64,000 nt of DNA. It comes from G963668435 sp963668435. GTDB lineage: Bacteria; Latescibacterota; Latescibacteria; Latescibacterales; Latescibacteraceae. The notes below the pieces were generated by a model. The model had not been told where the DNA came from. It searched no databases and saw only the letters and a program-made list of their open reading frames with translations. The DNA lies in contig CAXXSC010000005.1 of NCBI GenBank assembly GCA_963668435.2, positions 62,001 to 126,000 of the forward strand, read 5' to 3'. The position numbers were made by a program, and so were the translations under genes. This document shows positions 26,187-35,288 of this stretch, piece after piece; the stretch's first letter is position 1, and each line of letters begins with the position of its first letter.

Positions 26187-27311
26187 ATGAAAATCGGCAT
26201 AACCTGTTACCCCACCTACGGCGGCAGCGGCACAGTCGCCACCGAGCTCGGCCGCAATCTCGCCAAACGCGGGCATTCGGTGCATTTCATCACGACCTCA
26301 CTGCCCTATCGGCTTACCTCGTTCATCGAAAATATCTATTATCACGAGGTGCAGGTTTTTAACTACCCGCTTTTCGATTACACGCCCTACAGCCTGTCGC
26401 TCGCCTCGAAAATGTCACAGGTGGCGCTCAGGGAGGAGCTCGACCTTCTACACGTTCATTACGCCATTCCACACGCGGCCAGCGCCTACCTCGCACAGAA
26501 AATCGTCGCGGAACGCCGCCGCCTGCCGTTCATCACAACCCTTCACGGCACTGATATCACCCTCGTAGGACACAATCCGTCCTATTTTGACATCACCCGC
26601 TTCTCCATCGAGGAATCCGATGCGGTGACCTCGGTCTCGCATTACCTCTCGAACCAGACACGCTATCGTTTCTCGGTGAAAAAAGACATCGACTTCATCC
26701 CGAATTTTGTCGATCCCGACCGTTTCGCGCCGAAAGAGGCCGGACCGCGCCCCTGCCTTTCCGATCCCGACGAGAAAGTGATCATGCATATCTCGAATTT
26801 CCGCCCAGTCAAACGTATCGGCGACATCATCGAGGTATTCGACGGCGTCCGAAAAGAAATCAACGCGCGTCTCGTACTGGTCGGAAGCGGCCCCGACAAG
26901 GAAATGGCTCGAAATATGGTCGAGGAGAAAGGCATCAAGGACAAGGTCACATTCCTCGGCCTTCAGGACGATGTCAGCACCATCCTTCCCTGCGCCGACC
27001 TCTACATGCTGATCTCCGAGCATGAGAGTTTCGGTCTTACCGCCCTCGAGGCCATGAGCTGCGCAGTCCCGGTCATCGGCACGAGCGGAAGCGGCATGGA
27101 CGAGTTTATCGGCGACGGCAAAGTCGGAAGGCTCTATCCGGTCGGCGATGTCGGCTCGATGATAGACGGCTGCGTGGAAATCCTCGGCGATGACAAGCTC
27201 AGGAAATCACTGGGAGAGGCAGGCCGAACACGGGTCCTTGAACAGTACAGCGAGGAACATGTCATCGGCATGTACGAGGACCTCTACAAGCGCGTACTCG
27301 AACAGGGCTGA
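26187..27311 (+). CDS. bshA: N-acetyl-alpha-D-glucosaminyl L-malate synthase BshA
   Basis: A 374-residue GT4 glycosyltransferase. It opens with GITCYPTYGGSGTVATELG, typical of BshA, then LLHVHYAIPHAASAYLA, LHGTDITLVG and the C-terminal nucleotide-binding part with SEHESFGLTALEAMSCAVPVIGT. BshA transfers GlcNAc from UDP-GlcNAc to L-malate, the first step of bacillithiol synthesis. A GAAGG site lies 7 bases before ATG. With bshB1 it forms a bacillithiol locus, though about 400 bases and a repeat separate the two. Confidence 0.92.
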   Translation: MKIGITCYPTYGGSGTVATELGRNLAKRGHSVHFITTSLPYRLTSFIENIYYHEVQVFNYPLFDYTPYSLSLASKMSQVALREELDLLHVHYAIPHAASAYLAQKIVAERRRLPFITTLHGTDITLVGHNPSYFDITRFSIEESDAVTSVSHYLSNQTRYRFSVKKDIDFIPNFVDPDRFAPKEAGPRPCLSDPDEKVIMHISNFRPVKRIGDIIEVFDGVRKEINARLVLVGSGPDKEMARNMVEEKGIKDKVTFLGLQDDVSTILPCADLYMLISEHESFGLTALEAMSCAVPVIGTSGSGMDEFIGDGKVGRLYPVGDVGSMIDGCVEILGDDKLRKSLGEAGRTRVLEQYSEEHVIGMYEDLYKRVLEQG

Positions 27312-27353
27312 CAGCCGCGTCCCGCCAGACAACATTAGACCGTCACAATATCC

Positions 27354-27382
27354 TTGACATCTGTCATTTACCGAGTTATACT
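27354..27382 (+). promoter_or_regulatory. Promoter of the DUF4159-like gene array
   Basis: TTGACA (27354-27359), exactly 17 bases, and TATACT (27377-27382), about 57 bases before the first array gene. The -35 overlaps a small palindrome GACA-TC-TGTC (27356-27365), whose first nine bases also occur in the module 2 operator. Four of those nine belong to the -35 consensus, so the match is suggestive only. Confidence 0.65.
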
Positions 27383-27438
27383 GACTCCAGAGAATATCTT
27401 CTCCCTACTCTTTGACAGCACATTTCTGGAGATGGCGG

Positions 27439-28779
27439 ATGATACGGCGGAAAGTATCGGGTCAAATCGATTTCCGGAAGCTCGAACGTGAAAGCTACCG
27501 CTGGCTGTTTGCCGGTTTTGCATTCGCGGTGTCGATCCATGCATTGCTGGCGTTCCTGACTGTCAGCGCCCGAATCCGGGAGGCTGATGAGGCCCGGCAG
27601 GCCGAGCTGTTGGAAAAGAAACCACTCCCTATCAGCCTGCTCATCAAAAAACGGGCTTTCGGGCAAGGTTCTTTCCATATTTCAAAACCGCGCCAGACAG
27701 AGCGCACACTCCGGCCGGATTTTCAGCAGACGGCACCCGATCTCCCGCAGCCGGAAAACAGGGGCGCTATAAAACCCCAGGACGAACTCCACGCCGGCAC
27801 GATCAAAGGCCACGAAACGGCAGTGAGCCCGCCCGAGGATTTCGACCGTCGCCATATCATGCCCGAGGGCCTCGGACTTGCAAATGACGGTATCGAGCGG
27901 TTTGGCAAAAACCATCTCTCCATGACAGACGAGATGATCTCCATCGAGCATCTCGACACCGGAGAGCATAAGGCGCTGGTGGTAGTCGATCCCAATGACC
28001 GTCACAGCATCAAGGGCTTTTTCCACTATCCCTGCTCGATCTTTGGAGCGAACTTCCATTCCAGTCCGCCATTCTATCCCTATGAGAAATTCGTCATCTC
28101 ACAATACACCGGCATCAAATTCAAATTCGACAAGAAGCCGGTGGCTCTAAGCGACCCAACAATCCTAAAATATCCCTTCCTGATTTTCACCATCGGCGGC
28201 CCCTTTGATCTGACCGATACGGAGGCAAAAATGCTCTTCGAGTACTGTGAAAAGGGCGGCCTGATCTTTTTCGAGCCGGTGGGACCAGACTTTCCGCGCG
28301 GCATACCGTACTCGGCTCCCTATGTCAAGAACATGATTTTCCAGATTTTCGGACAGAAAGCACGGCTTCGCCAAATCCCGGACAATCATCAGCTCTATCA
28401 CTGCTTTTTCGATTACGATGTCGCCTCCGGCTACAACCATTATCCTATCGATGACTACGATGCCTATCAGAAACAGCCGCTTTTCTGCCTTGAGGGTATT
28501 TTCTACAAAGGCAGACTCGCGGTCATATACTCAGAAAAGGGCTACAGCTGCGGCTGGGGATCAGAGCAGTACATGACATCCAGTCATTTCGGTGTCAACC
28601 TCATGGTCTATGCGCTCACCCGTAATGCGAACTACTCCCCCGTGCTGGTCGATGTTTCAACGCAGACTGAACAGGTATCACGGCGCGGCTGGGACTACAT
28701 GACACGCGAAAAATTCCGCCATACGGAAAAAAGCGCATTCAATCCTAATTACAGCCCGGCAGGTGACATCAATGAGTGA
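27439..28779 (+). CDS. Membrane-anchored DUF4159-like protein, paralogue 1 of 6
   Basis: The ATG at 27439 has GGAG 7 bases upstream and gives 446 residues. Plan shared by all six: a short cytosolic start (FRKLERESYRW), one membrane helix (LFAGFAFAVSIHALLAFL), a short segment KPLPISLLIKK, a Pro-rich linker, a region with VVVDPNDRHSIKGFFHYP, and a C-terminal DUF4159-like domain. In the last: a GGLIFFEP turn, LYHCFFD near residue 319, GRLAVIYSEKGYSCGW and FGVNLMVYAL. DUF4159 is an uncharacterised family I recall as having a glutamine-amidotransferase-like fold. The N-terminus has the layout of TonB anchors. The domain should face the periplasm. It is the first gene after a strong promoter; its stop overlaps the next start. 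Confidence 0.8.
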   Translation: MIRRKVSGQIDFRKLERESYRWLFAGFAFAVSIHALLAFLTVSARIREADEARQAELLEKKPLPISLLIKKRAFGQGSFHISKPRQTERTLRPDFQQTAPDLPQPENRGAIKPQDELHAGTIKGHETAVSPPEDFDRRHIMPEGLGLANDGIERFGKNHLSMTDEMISIEHLDTGEHKALVVVDPNDRHSIKGFFHYPCSIFGANFHSSPPFYPYEKFVISQYTGIKFKFDKKPVALSDPTILKYPFLIFTIGGPFDLTDTEAKMLFEYCEKGGLIFFEPVGPDFPRGIPYSAPYVKNMIFQIFGQKARLRQIPDNHQLYHCFFDYDVASGYNHYPIDDYDAYQKQPLFCLEGIFYKGRLAVIYSEKGYSCGWGSEQYMTSSHFGVNLMVYALTRNANYSPVLVDVSTQTEQVSRRGWDYMTREKFRHTEKSAFNPNYSPAGDINE

Positions 28780-30268
28780 GCGCAGAGAGCGTTTAGGCAG
28801 CTATATCGACATGAAAAAGCTCGAGCGCGAGAGCAGGCGGCTTCTTTTTTTCGGGCTCCTTCTCGGTGTGCTGTTTCACGCGTTCATTGCTTCTGTTTTC
28901 CGGCTCGAGTTCGAGCAAATTGTCGAAGATGAGAGTATAAAGGTCAAGCTCATTGTCAGGAAAAAAATTGACCGTGAGCCATTCATGTTGAGACAGCGCC
29001 CGCTCAGAACCGACTATCGCTACCGGAGCGGTCATCGCCAACACATTCCCACCGAGAAACCCGACACCCGTAAACCGCTCATGTCACCCGACACTCAGCT
29101 TCTGCCTGAATCACCCTATGCGATACCGGACAGCCATGTCTACAGCCAGACCGACGAGACTCTCGAGGAATTCGACAACGAGCTATGGAGTCACAGGAAC
29201 ACGCTTCCGATGAGGCTCGGCATCCTCGACGCTGACAGCGGCTACGGCACACGTGTGGTTGTCGATCCCCTGAACAAGCTGGCCATCGAGGGCTATGCGG
29301 AGATTGCCTTTCTCTGGTCCGACAAGGGTGATCCGCCGGAGGATTTCAAAAGCCCGGTCAGGTTTCTCGTTGCATCGATCAACAAACTGACCAATATCAG
29401 GGCAAAACAGGTCATGCTCAAGGACGCGGATTCATGGCAGCATTTTCATTTCACTTATGTGCCAATGGACCAGCTTCTCAAACATGAGGATCCGTCGGAT
29501 GCACTGGGGTCGGGCGGTTTCGTCATGATCGACGGGGGGCCTTTCGAATACGGTCTCCAGTTATCCTATGACGAAATCAACCTGTTTTTCAGCAAGCTCT
29601 ATGGCGGTTTCTGCGAGATCAAGCCCCTGTCAAAATCACACACATTATACCATTGCTTTTTCGATTTCGACTCGGGGCCGCCGGAAGGTGCGAATTCGGT
29701 CGACCGGAATGTCCTTTACGGCATCTTTATGGGCAATCACCGGAAACTCCTGAAAGGTGTCTACTGCCCCCAGGGCTACGGGGGCATGTGGGGGGAAAAA
29801 ACAGCGGAATTTCAGCGCCGTATCGCGATCAATTTTGTGGTCAACGCCCTTGCGCCCGGCCTGTGGGCGGACAGCGAGAGACGGATTACCCACCGCGACA
29901 TAGCGACCGGCAGTTTCACGAGATGGTATGACAACGGCTGTCCGGAGATTATCCTGAGCCAGCGGGGAAAAGCCGACCTGAACAATTTCTGGATTCCCGG
30001 CAGCGGCAGGGTGTTCGGAGAGGATAACGACCACAGAATGCTCTTCGACACGACAAAATACGACAGAGATCACGCGAACTACTATTTCAGGATCAACGAG
30101 TACAATGAACTGGCCCTCTGGGGCAGTTATAACACCTACGAGGCCTGGCACGAGAACGGCAACCGGAAATATTATTATAATTTCAATGATCAAAGCTATG
30201 CGGATGAAAATGCTTACGGCAATGATAAATATGTGCATGACTATAAAAACCGAAGAATCATCCCATGA
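28772..30268 (+). CDS. Membrane-anchored DUF4159-like protein, paralogue 2 of 6, with long C-terminal extension
   Basis: The ATG at 28772 follows AGGTGA by 5 bases (498 residues) and overlaps the previous gene by 8 bases. It keeps the anchor (KKLERESRRLLFFGLLLGVLFHAFIA), the VKLIVRKK segment and the DUF4159 landmarks YHCFFD near residue 292, GGMWG and RIAINFVVNAL. It is the most diverged copy: the DP motif reads VVVDPLNKLAIEGY and the nucleoside-like turn differs. It also has about 115 extra C-terminal residues, rich in Tyr, Asn and Asp (LWGSYNTYEAWHENGNRKYYY), with no counterpart in the other copies. Function unknown. Its stop overlaps the start of paralogue 3 (ATGA). Confidence 0.78.
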   Translation: MSERRERLGSYIDMKKLERESRRLLFFGLLLGVLFHAFIASVFRLEFEQIVEDESIKVKLIVRKKIDREPFMLRQRPLRTDYRYRSGHRQHIPTEKPDTRKPLMSPDTQLLPESPYAIPDSHVYSQTDETLEEFDNELWSHRNTLPMRLGILDADSGYGTRVVVDPLNKLAIEGYAEIAFLWSDKGDPPEDFKSPVRFLVASINKLTNIRAKQVMLKDADSWQHFHFTYVPMDQLLKHEDPSDALGSGGFVMIDGGPFEYGLQLSYDEINLFFSKLYGGFCEIKPLSKSHTLYHCFFDFDSGPPEGANSVDRNVLYGIFMGNHRKLLKGVYCPQGYGGMWGEKTAEFQRRIAINFVVNALAPGLWADSERRITHRDIATGSFTRWYDNGCPEIILSQRGKADLNNFWIPGSGRVFGEDNDHRMLFDTTKYDRDHANYYFRINEYNELALWGSYNTYEAWHENGNRKYYYNFNDQSYADENAYGNDKYVHDYKNRRIIP

Positions 30269-31725
30269 AGAAAACGTCACCACATTTCAGTCAAAACATA
30301 GATTTCCGCCGGCTCGAACATGAGAGCTACCGTCTGCTTTGGCTGGGCATTGTTGTCGCTGTCACACTCCATGCTTTCCTTGCGCTGTGGCTTCACAACA
30401 AGCAATGGGCTATCCGGAACTACTCGGCCACGGCAGCAAAAACGCGGGCTATTCCCTTCGATATCATTGTCCGTCCGCCAAGGATGCGAAATCCCTATGA
30501 TAACTGGCGGCATGAGCCGAAACAACGGCCCCGCGAACGCTTGGCAAAACCCCGCTCCGAACCTGATATCCGCGGCCCGGAAAAGCCGAAAAACGAGCTG
30601 ACAGTCCCGCTCGATGTCAATATTGGCGAGCAGGAACTCGGCAAAAAAGCAATCGGCAGGGACCTGACACGTGAGGGCAGAAACCTTCTCGCCCCCCTGG
30701 AGTTCGAACTGCCGGAGATTTTCCCGGAGCTGAAAACCAACCGGCAAATCTCACAGCACGAAAACTGGGATGATAATATCACGTTCGGCATGATCGACAG
30801 CCTCGGATTGACAAAATCCCTGCTCGTGATCGACCCGAACAACAAGGAAAACATCAAGGGATTTTTCCATATTCCGACAATGGCCTATGAATTGAGGCCG
30901 ACAATGTTCCGCGGTTTCGCACTTCAGAATGCAGTACCGGGAATCGCGGAGGCTTTCAGTTACTTCACCGGTATCCATCTTGCCGTGGACGATCCGGTGT
31001 CGCTCAACTCGTCAACGCTGAACGAATATCCGGTTTTATACATCACCAGCGCACAATACGATGTCATGAAACTCAACAAAAGCACAAGCACGGCATTCGG
31101 GGATTATCTGCGCGGCGGCGGTTTCGTGATTTTCGACAACGGGATACCGTGGATGGACTATTCGCCTGTCGAGGCCTCGTTCATGAACGTGCTGATGGAG
31201 TCGCTTGACGGGGATTTCGAGATTCAGCCGATCCCCCCGGAGCATTTCATATACCACTGCTTTTTCGACATTCACTCGCTGCCGGACGGGGATTTCGAGC
31301 ATATTGAACCACCGATCATGAGCAGGGTTAATATGGGGATATACGGTATTATCAAAAAAGAGGTGTGGGCCACCGACTGGAAAGGCCTCTCACACGACAC
31401 GGAGCTGATCGCACTTCGCAGGAAAATGTCCGGAGACAAGCGCCAGCTTTGGGGAATATGGCACAACGGCCGCCTCTGCGCGCTATACAGTGATTATGGT
31501 TTCGGCTATAGCTGGCTCTATGGCACCCTGAAGGAAAATCACCTCGCGATGGTGGAAAACGATTTCGGGCTCTGGGAGTTGAGCGAACAAATGAAAATCG
31601 GCATAAATTTCTTTGTTTATGCGCTGTTGAGCGATCAGGGCAAAAGCCGGATATTTGTCAACCAAGACAAAAATCCCAGGAAAACATCCCGTCTTTCCAT
31701 GGAAGATAAATCCAAAACATTCTAA
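30265..31725 (+). CDS. Membrane-anchored DUF4159-like protein, paralogue 3 of 6
   Basis: 486 residues. The anchor helix is at about 24-43 (RRLEHESYRLLWLGIVVAVTLHAF cut into cytosolic and membrane parts), followed by IPFDIIVRPPRMRNPYDNW. The middle region has GMIDSLGLTKSLLVIDPNN and IKGFFHIP. The DUF4159 part shows LRGGGFVIFDNGIPWMDYSP, IYHCFFDIHSLP near 329, GRLCALYSDYGFGYSW and KIGINFFVYALL. It is translationally coupled to paralogue 2 and closest to paralogues 4 and 5, with which it shares the PNP(Y/F)(D/E) segment and the GMxDSLGL motif. Function unknown. Confidence 0.8.
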   Translation: MKKTSPHFSQNIDFRRLEHESYRLLWLGIVVAVTLHAFLALWLHNKQWAIRNYSATAAKTRAIPFDIIVRPPRMRNPYDNWRHEPKQRPRERLAKPRSEPDIRGPEKPKNELTVPLDVNIGEQELGKKAIGRDLTREGRNLLAPLEFELPEIFPELKTNRQISQHENWDDNITFGMIDSLGLTKSLLVIDPNNKENIKGFFHIPTMAYELRPTMFRGFALQNAVPGIAEAFSYFTGIHLAVDDPVSLNSSTLNEYPVLYITSAQYDVMKLNKSTSTAFGDYLRGGGFVIFDNGIPWMDYSPVEASFMNVLMESLDGDFEIQPIPPEHFIYHCFFDIHSLPDGDFEHIEPPIMSRVNMGIYGIIKKEVWATDWKGLSHDTELIALRRKMSGDKRQLWGIWHNGRLCALYSDYGFGYSWLYGTLKENHLAMVENDFGLWELSEQMKIGINFFVYALLSDQGKSRIFVNQDKNPRKTSRLSMEDKSKTF

Positions 31726-31808
31726 GAGATTCAGCCATCACACAAAAGCTTGCCGCACAGGGCACAAGAAATCTTTTACCGCCACACATTCAACAAGATA
31801 AATAACGC

Positions 31809-31837
31809 TTGACAAAATTGAACATAGACGCGATACT
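31809..31837 (+). promoter_or_regulatory. Internal promoter before paralogue 4
   Basis: TTGACA (31809-31814), 17 bases, and GATACT (31832-31837), in the 327-base gap between paralogues 3 and 4. Nothing else is evident in this gap apart from an unconvincing N-terminal extension of the next frame. Confidence 0.5.
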
Positions 31838-32052
31838 CCTATAGAGAATCATTTCTCCCTTAAGGATATCTCTAATAATTCGCTTCAGACATGAGTGATA
31901 TATTTCAATGTCCTGACAAGACAATGGAAGTGAAGGCTTATCAAGAAGATAAGTCGAACTTCCATGAACACGGTCAGGCGTTAAAAGATACGCTCACCGG
32001 CAAAAATGGAATTCATAGAGGTGCCCTTAAACATCCCTTGCGGAGGCAGGTA

Positions 32053-33588
32053 GTGAACGGCACGCCGTCGACAAAACCGAACAAGATTGCCCGGCTCATC
32101 GATATCAGGAAACTCGAACACGAATCGAACCGCTGGCTCTATCTCGGCACGCTGATCGGGGTGTTGCTTCACGTTGTTCTTGCCCTGAACCTCACTTTCG
32201 AAAAACGTGAGGCCGTTATCCACAAGCAAATCCCCATCCGCCTCTTTGTCCGCGAGCCGCGCACGTTCAATCCCTATGAGAACTGGAAACGCGACATACA
32301 GAAGAAACAGCATTCACGCTATATACCTGACCAGAAGGCGCCGGTGATCGATCTGCCGGAGCTCAGGCAGTCGATAACAGAACCTTTGAGCGCGGGCATC
32401 GACGAACAGGAATTGGCGAGCGAGGCTGTCAGGCAGGATATTCCGAAATCAGCCAAAGAGCTGTTCGCCCCCCAATCATTCGAACTGCCGGAATATTTCA
32501 AATCGCTGACAACCGAAAGAAAACTGTCGAAACTGGATATATGGGATGAGAATATCACGCTCGGGATGGTCGACAGCCTTGGGCTGGCGGACGGGCTTAT
32601 CATCATCGACCCGAACAATGCGAAAAACATCAAGGGTTTTGCCAAAATGCCCATTTATATCAGTGAATTCCGGCCCGGCCCATATAAGGCACGTTATAGT
32701 GACTCCGGCTCTTTCGACCTCTGGACCGTTGTTCCCGGCGTTGCGCGAATGTTCGAATTTTATACCGGCGTTGAACTCGCGGTCGAGGCGCCAATCTCAC
32801 TGGACACCCTCGTGCAGTCTGACTATCCGCTTGTCTATATAACAACGGCGCGTGACGATGTCACGATCCTCTCGGAGGGCAAATTGAAAGCGTTCGGGGA
32901 TTACCTCCGCGGCGGCGGATTCGCAATCATGGAAAACGGCATGCCCTGGCTGGAGTATTCTCCCGATAAAGCGTCGTTCCTGAATATCCTGGTCGATTCG
33001 CTGGGCGAGGAATGCGAATTCAGGCCAATACCGTGGGAACACCTGGTCTATCACTGTTTTTACGATATCAAACCGCCCCTGCCGGAGGGCCACGAAAAGT
33101 TCATTGCCCCGCCGGGACGATGGAAGACGAAACATCAGGCTGTCTCGGTACGGACATTCGAACTCGAGAAGATCAAGGAAACGATGATCTCGATACAGGC
33201 AAATCTCTATGAAGAACCGTGGATGACAGACTGGAAAGGGCTTCTTCACGACCCGGATCTCGAAAAGCTCAGAAAAGAAATATCAAAAAGGCCCGACGCA
33301 CTTTGGGGCGTATGGCTCAAGGATCGCCTGGTTGCGGTTTATTCCGACAAGGGATACGGCCACACATGGAAATACGGCACCATAAAAGCACGGTCGCGTA
33401 CCCAGGTCGCCCATGACGATGGCCTTTTATATCTCAATGAAAAAATGGAACTGGGGCTCAACCTTTTCGTCTACGGCCTTCTGCGGAAAGAGAGTTCGAC
33501 GAAAAAATTTGTCGACATGGCCCCAAGCCCCGGCAAAACCACTCGTCTTTCAACTGAAGAGAAGTTCAAGACGTTTTTGACTCATTGA
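32053..33588 (+). CDS. Membrane-anchored DUF4159-like protein, paralogue 4 of 6
   Basis: I start at GTG 32053, preceded by GGAGG with 6 bases spacing. This places the anchor (RKLEHESNRWLYLGTLIGVLLH) at the same distance from the N-terminus as in its paralogues and gives 511 residues. The frame could start at ATG 31891, but those 54 residues have no counterpart. It carries IPIRLFVREPRTFNPYENW, GMVDSLGLADGLIIIDPNN, a GGGFAIMENGMPWLEYSP turn, VYHCFYDIKPPLPEG near 332, DRLVAVYSDKGYGHTW and ELGLNLFVYGLL. A 40-residue insert lies after the YHCFYD motif. The gene has its own candidate promoter. Function unknown. Confidence 0.78.
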   Translation: MNGTPSTKPNKIARLIDIRKLEHESNRWLYLGTLIGVLLHVVLALNLTFEKREAVIHKQIPIRLFVREPRTFNPYENWKRDIQKKQHSRYIPDQKAPVIDLPELRQSITEPLSAGIDEQELASEAVRQDIPKSAKELFAPQSFELPEYFKSLTTERKLSKLDIWDENITLGMVDSLGLADGLIIIDPNNAKNIKGFAKMPIYISEFRPGPYKARYSDSGSFDLWTVVPGVARMFEFYTGVELAVEAPISLDTLVQSDYPLVYITTARDDVTILSEGKLKAFGDYLRGGGFAIMENGMPWLEYSPDKASFLNILVDSLGEECEFRPIPWEHLVYHCFYDIKPPLPEGHEKFIAPPGRWKTKHQAVSVRTFELEKIKETMISIQANLYEEPWMTDWKGLLHDPDLEKLRKEISKRPDALWGVWLKDRLVAVYSDKGYGHTWKYGTIKARSRTQVAHDDGLLYLNEKMELGLNLFVYGLLRKESSTKKFVDMAPSPGKTTRLSTEEKFKTFLTH

Positions 33589-33652
33589 CCTCTCAGCAAC
33601 ATCATCTTAAACAATTGCTTGCTATCACGGCATACCACCCCCGGATATACTA

Positions 33653-35080
33653 TTGAACGAGCCGGACCACAGAGACCTTCATAAAATAGCGGCCTCGATA
33701 GATATCGGAAAACTCGAGCGGGAATCGAACCGCTGGCTCTATCTCGGCCTTGCGCTCGGGATTTGTTTCCAGGTGCTTCTCAGCATTGTTTTTGTCATGG
33801 AAACAGCAGTCATTGAAAAGCAGTCACATATCCCGATTAAACTGCTCATACGCGAATCCAGGGCAAAAAATCCATTTGAACGCCGGAAGACGAAACCTGC
33901 AAAGAAAAGACGCAGCGTTTATAATCGCATACCCTCAACCACACCTATCGATATACCCGTAATAGACAGGCCGTTACTCAATGTCCCGGATAATACCGGA
34001 ACAGGCGAAAACTTCGCAGATCATGCCGATATTATCCCCGATTACCATGAAGAAAAAGATGAGCACATCGTTGATTTTCCCGGCTTTTCCGGAAACCTGA
34101 AAACAATGAGGAAACTGTCGGGCACACTCGGTGAATGGAATGAGCTTCTCACGCTTGGCATGGCGGACAGCCTCATGGAAGGGAACGCGCTTGTAATCAT
34201 CGATCCCGGGAACAGGGAGAATCTCAAGGGTGTTGCCCACATGCCGGTATATGTCAGGGATTTCATGCCCGGAGCCTACGGTCTTTCCCATGTGGCCGGG
34301 GGAATCGCTGAGATATTCCATTTTTTCACCGGTGTCGGCATCGAGATGGATACAGGGGTCACGTTGACCTCACCTGACCTGATAGACTATCCGTTCATCT
34401 ACATAACCTCGTCCTCGGACAACGCAATCGTTCCCAGCGACGGCGCTCTCAGGGCATTCAGCGACTACCTTCGCTCCGGCGGATTCGCTATCATGGACAA
34501 TGGAACGCCGTGGTGGGAATACTCTCCGGTGGAGGCATCCTTTGTCAATGCGCTGGTCGAGGCGCTTGGTGAGGACTGCCGTTTCGGGACAATCGATGAC
34601 GAGCACCTGATATTTCACAGTTTTTTCGACCTGCCCGAACGCCTTCCTGTCGGCTATGAACTGACGCCGCCGCCTATCCGGCAGAAACGTCAGGACGGGC
34701 TTAAAGCTGAAGAATACTCTATCCAGGACTGGGGCGAGCTTTTACACAAGCCGCTTCTGCACGATATCCGCATGCAAATGTCGAAAGAACCGCACAGGCT
34801 CTGGGGAGTCTGGATTGGGGATCGCCTGGCAGCGGTCTATATCGACAAGGGCTACGGCTATATCTGGCGCTACGGCGCACTCAGGAGCAACCATTTCACG
34901 CCGGTCGCGGTGAAAAACGGCCTGATCACAATGAACGAACAAATGCGCTTATGTGTGAATCTCATCGCCTACGCGCTTCTTAGGGACGACAGCGATGCTG
35001 TCAGCAGGTTTATCGACAGCGCGCCCAGTCCGCAACGAACCGCACGCATGCTGATGGAAGAAAAATTCGCAACATACTGA
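33653..35080 (+). CDS. Membrane-anchored DUF4159-like protein, paralogue 5 of 6
   Basis: 475 residues from TTG 33653. No ATG or GTG is available between the in-frame stop and the anchor, and the ribosome site is weak, so the start is uncertain by a few codons. Anchor GKLERESNRWLYLGLALGICF, then IPIKLLIRESRAKNPFERRK and a Lys/Arg-rich linker. DUF4159-like part: LRSGGFAIMDNGTPWWEYSP, LIFHSFFDLPERLPVG near 320 (the usual YHCF is FHSF here), DRLAAVYIDKGYGYIW and RLCVNLIAYALL. It follows paralogue 4 by 64 bases. The end (SAPSPQRTARMLMEEKFATY) aligns with the end of paralogue 4. Confidence 0.75.
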   Translation: MNEPDHRDLHKIAASIDIGKLERESNRWLYLGLALGICFQVLLSIVFVMETAVIEKQSHIPIKLLIRESRAKNPFERRKTKPAKKRRSVYNRIPSTTPIDIPVIDRPLLNVPDNTGTGENFADHADIIPDYHEEKDEHIVDFPGFSGNLKTMRKLSGTLGEWNELLTLGMADSLMEGNALVIIDPGNRENLKGVAHMPVYVRDFMPGAYGLSHVAGGIAEIFHFFTGVGIEMDTGVTLTSPDLIDYPFIYITSSSDNAIVPSDGALRAFSDYLRSGGFAIMDNGTPWWEYSPVEASFVNALVEALGEDCRFGTIDDEHLIFHSFFDLPERLPVGYELTPPPIRQKRQDGLKAEEYSIQDWGELLHKPLLHDIRMQMSKEPHRLWGVWIGDRLAAVYIDKGYGYIWRYGALRSNHFTPVAVKNGLITMNEQMRLCVNLIAYALLRDDSDAVSRFIDSAPSPQRTARMLMEEKFATY

Positions 35081-35288
35081 GCACGTTTTGCACATCGTCA
35101 CACATTGATGTATTTGTACAGCCATAAATCAATGAACAACCCAAGAGTGAACTCCGGGGAATTCTTTTAATTAAACGATACTGGCATCCGAAGAGTCAAA
35201 AGCTATAGTAGCTATACAGTCCACAAAAGCGCAATTCACGCGTTAAAGCAGCTGCAGCAATAACGGCCCGGACAGGGCGAGGCGGAAT

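Noticed and set aside
31891..32052. N-terminal extension of DUF4159-like paralogue 4 from ATG 31891
   Set aside because: The 54 extra residues have no equivalent in the paralogues, and GTG 32053 has a strong ribosome site at the expected position.
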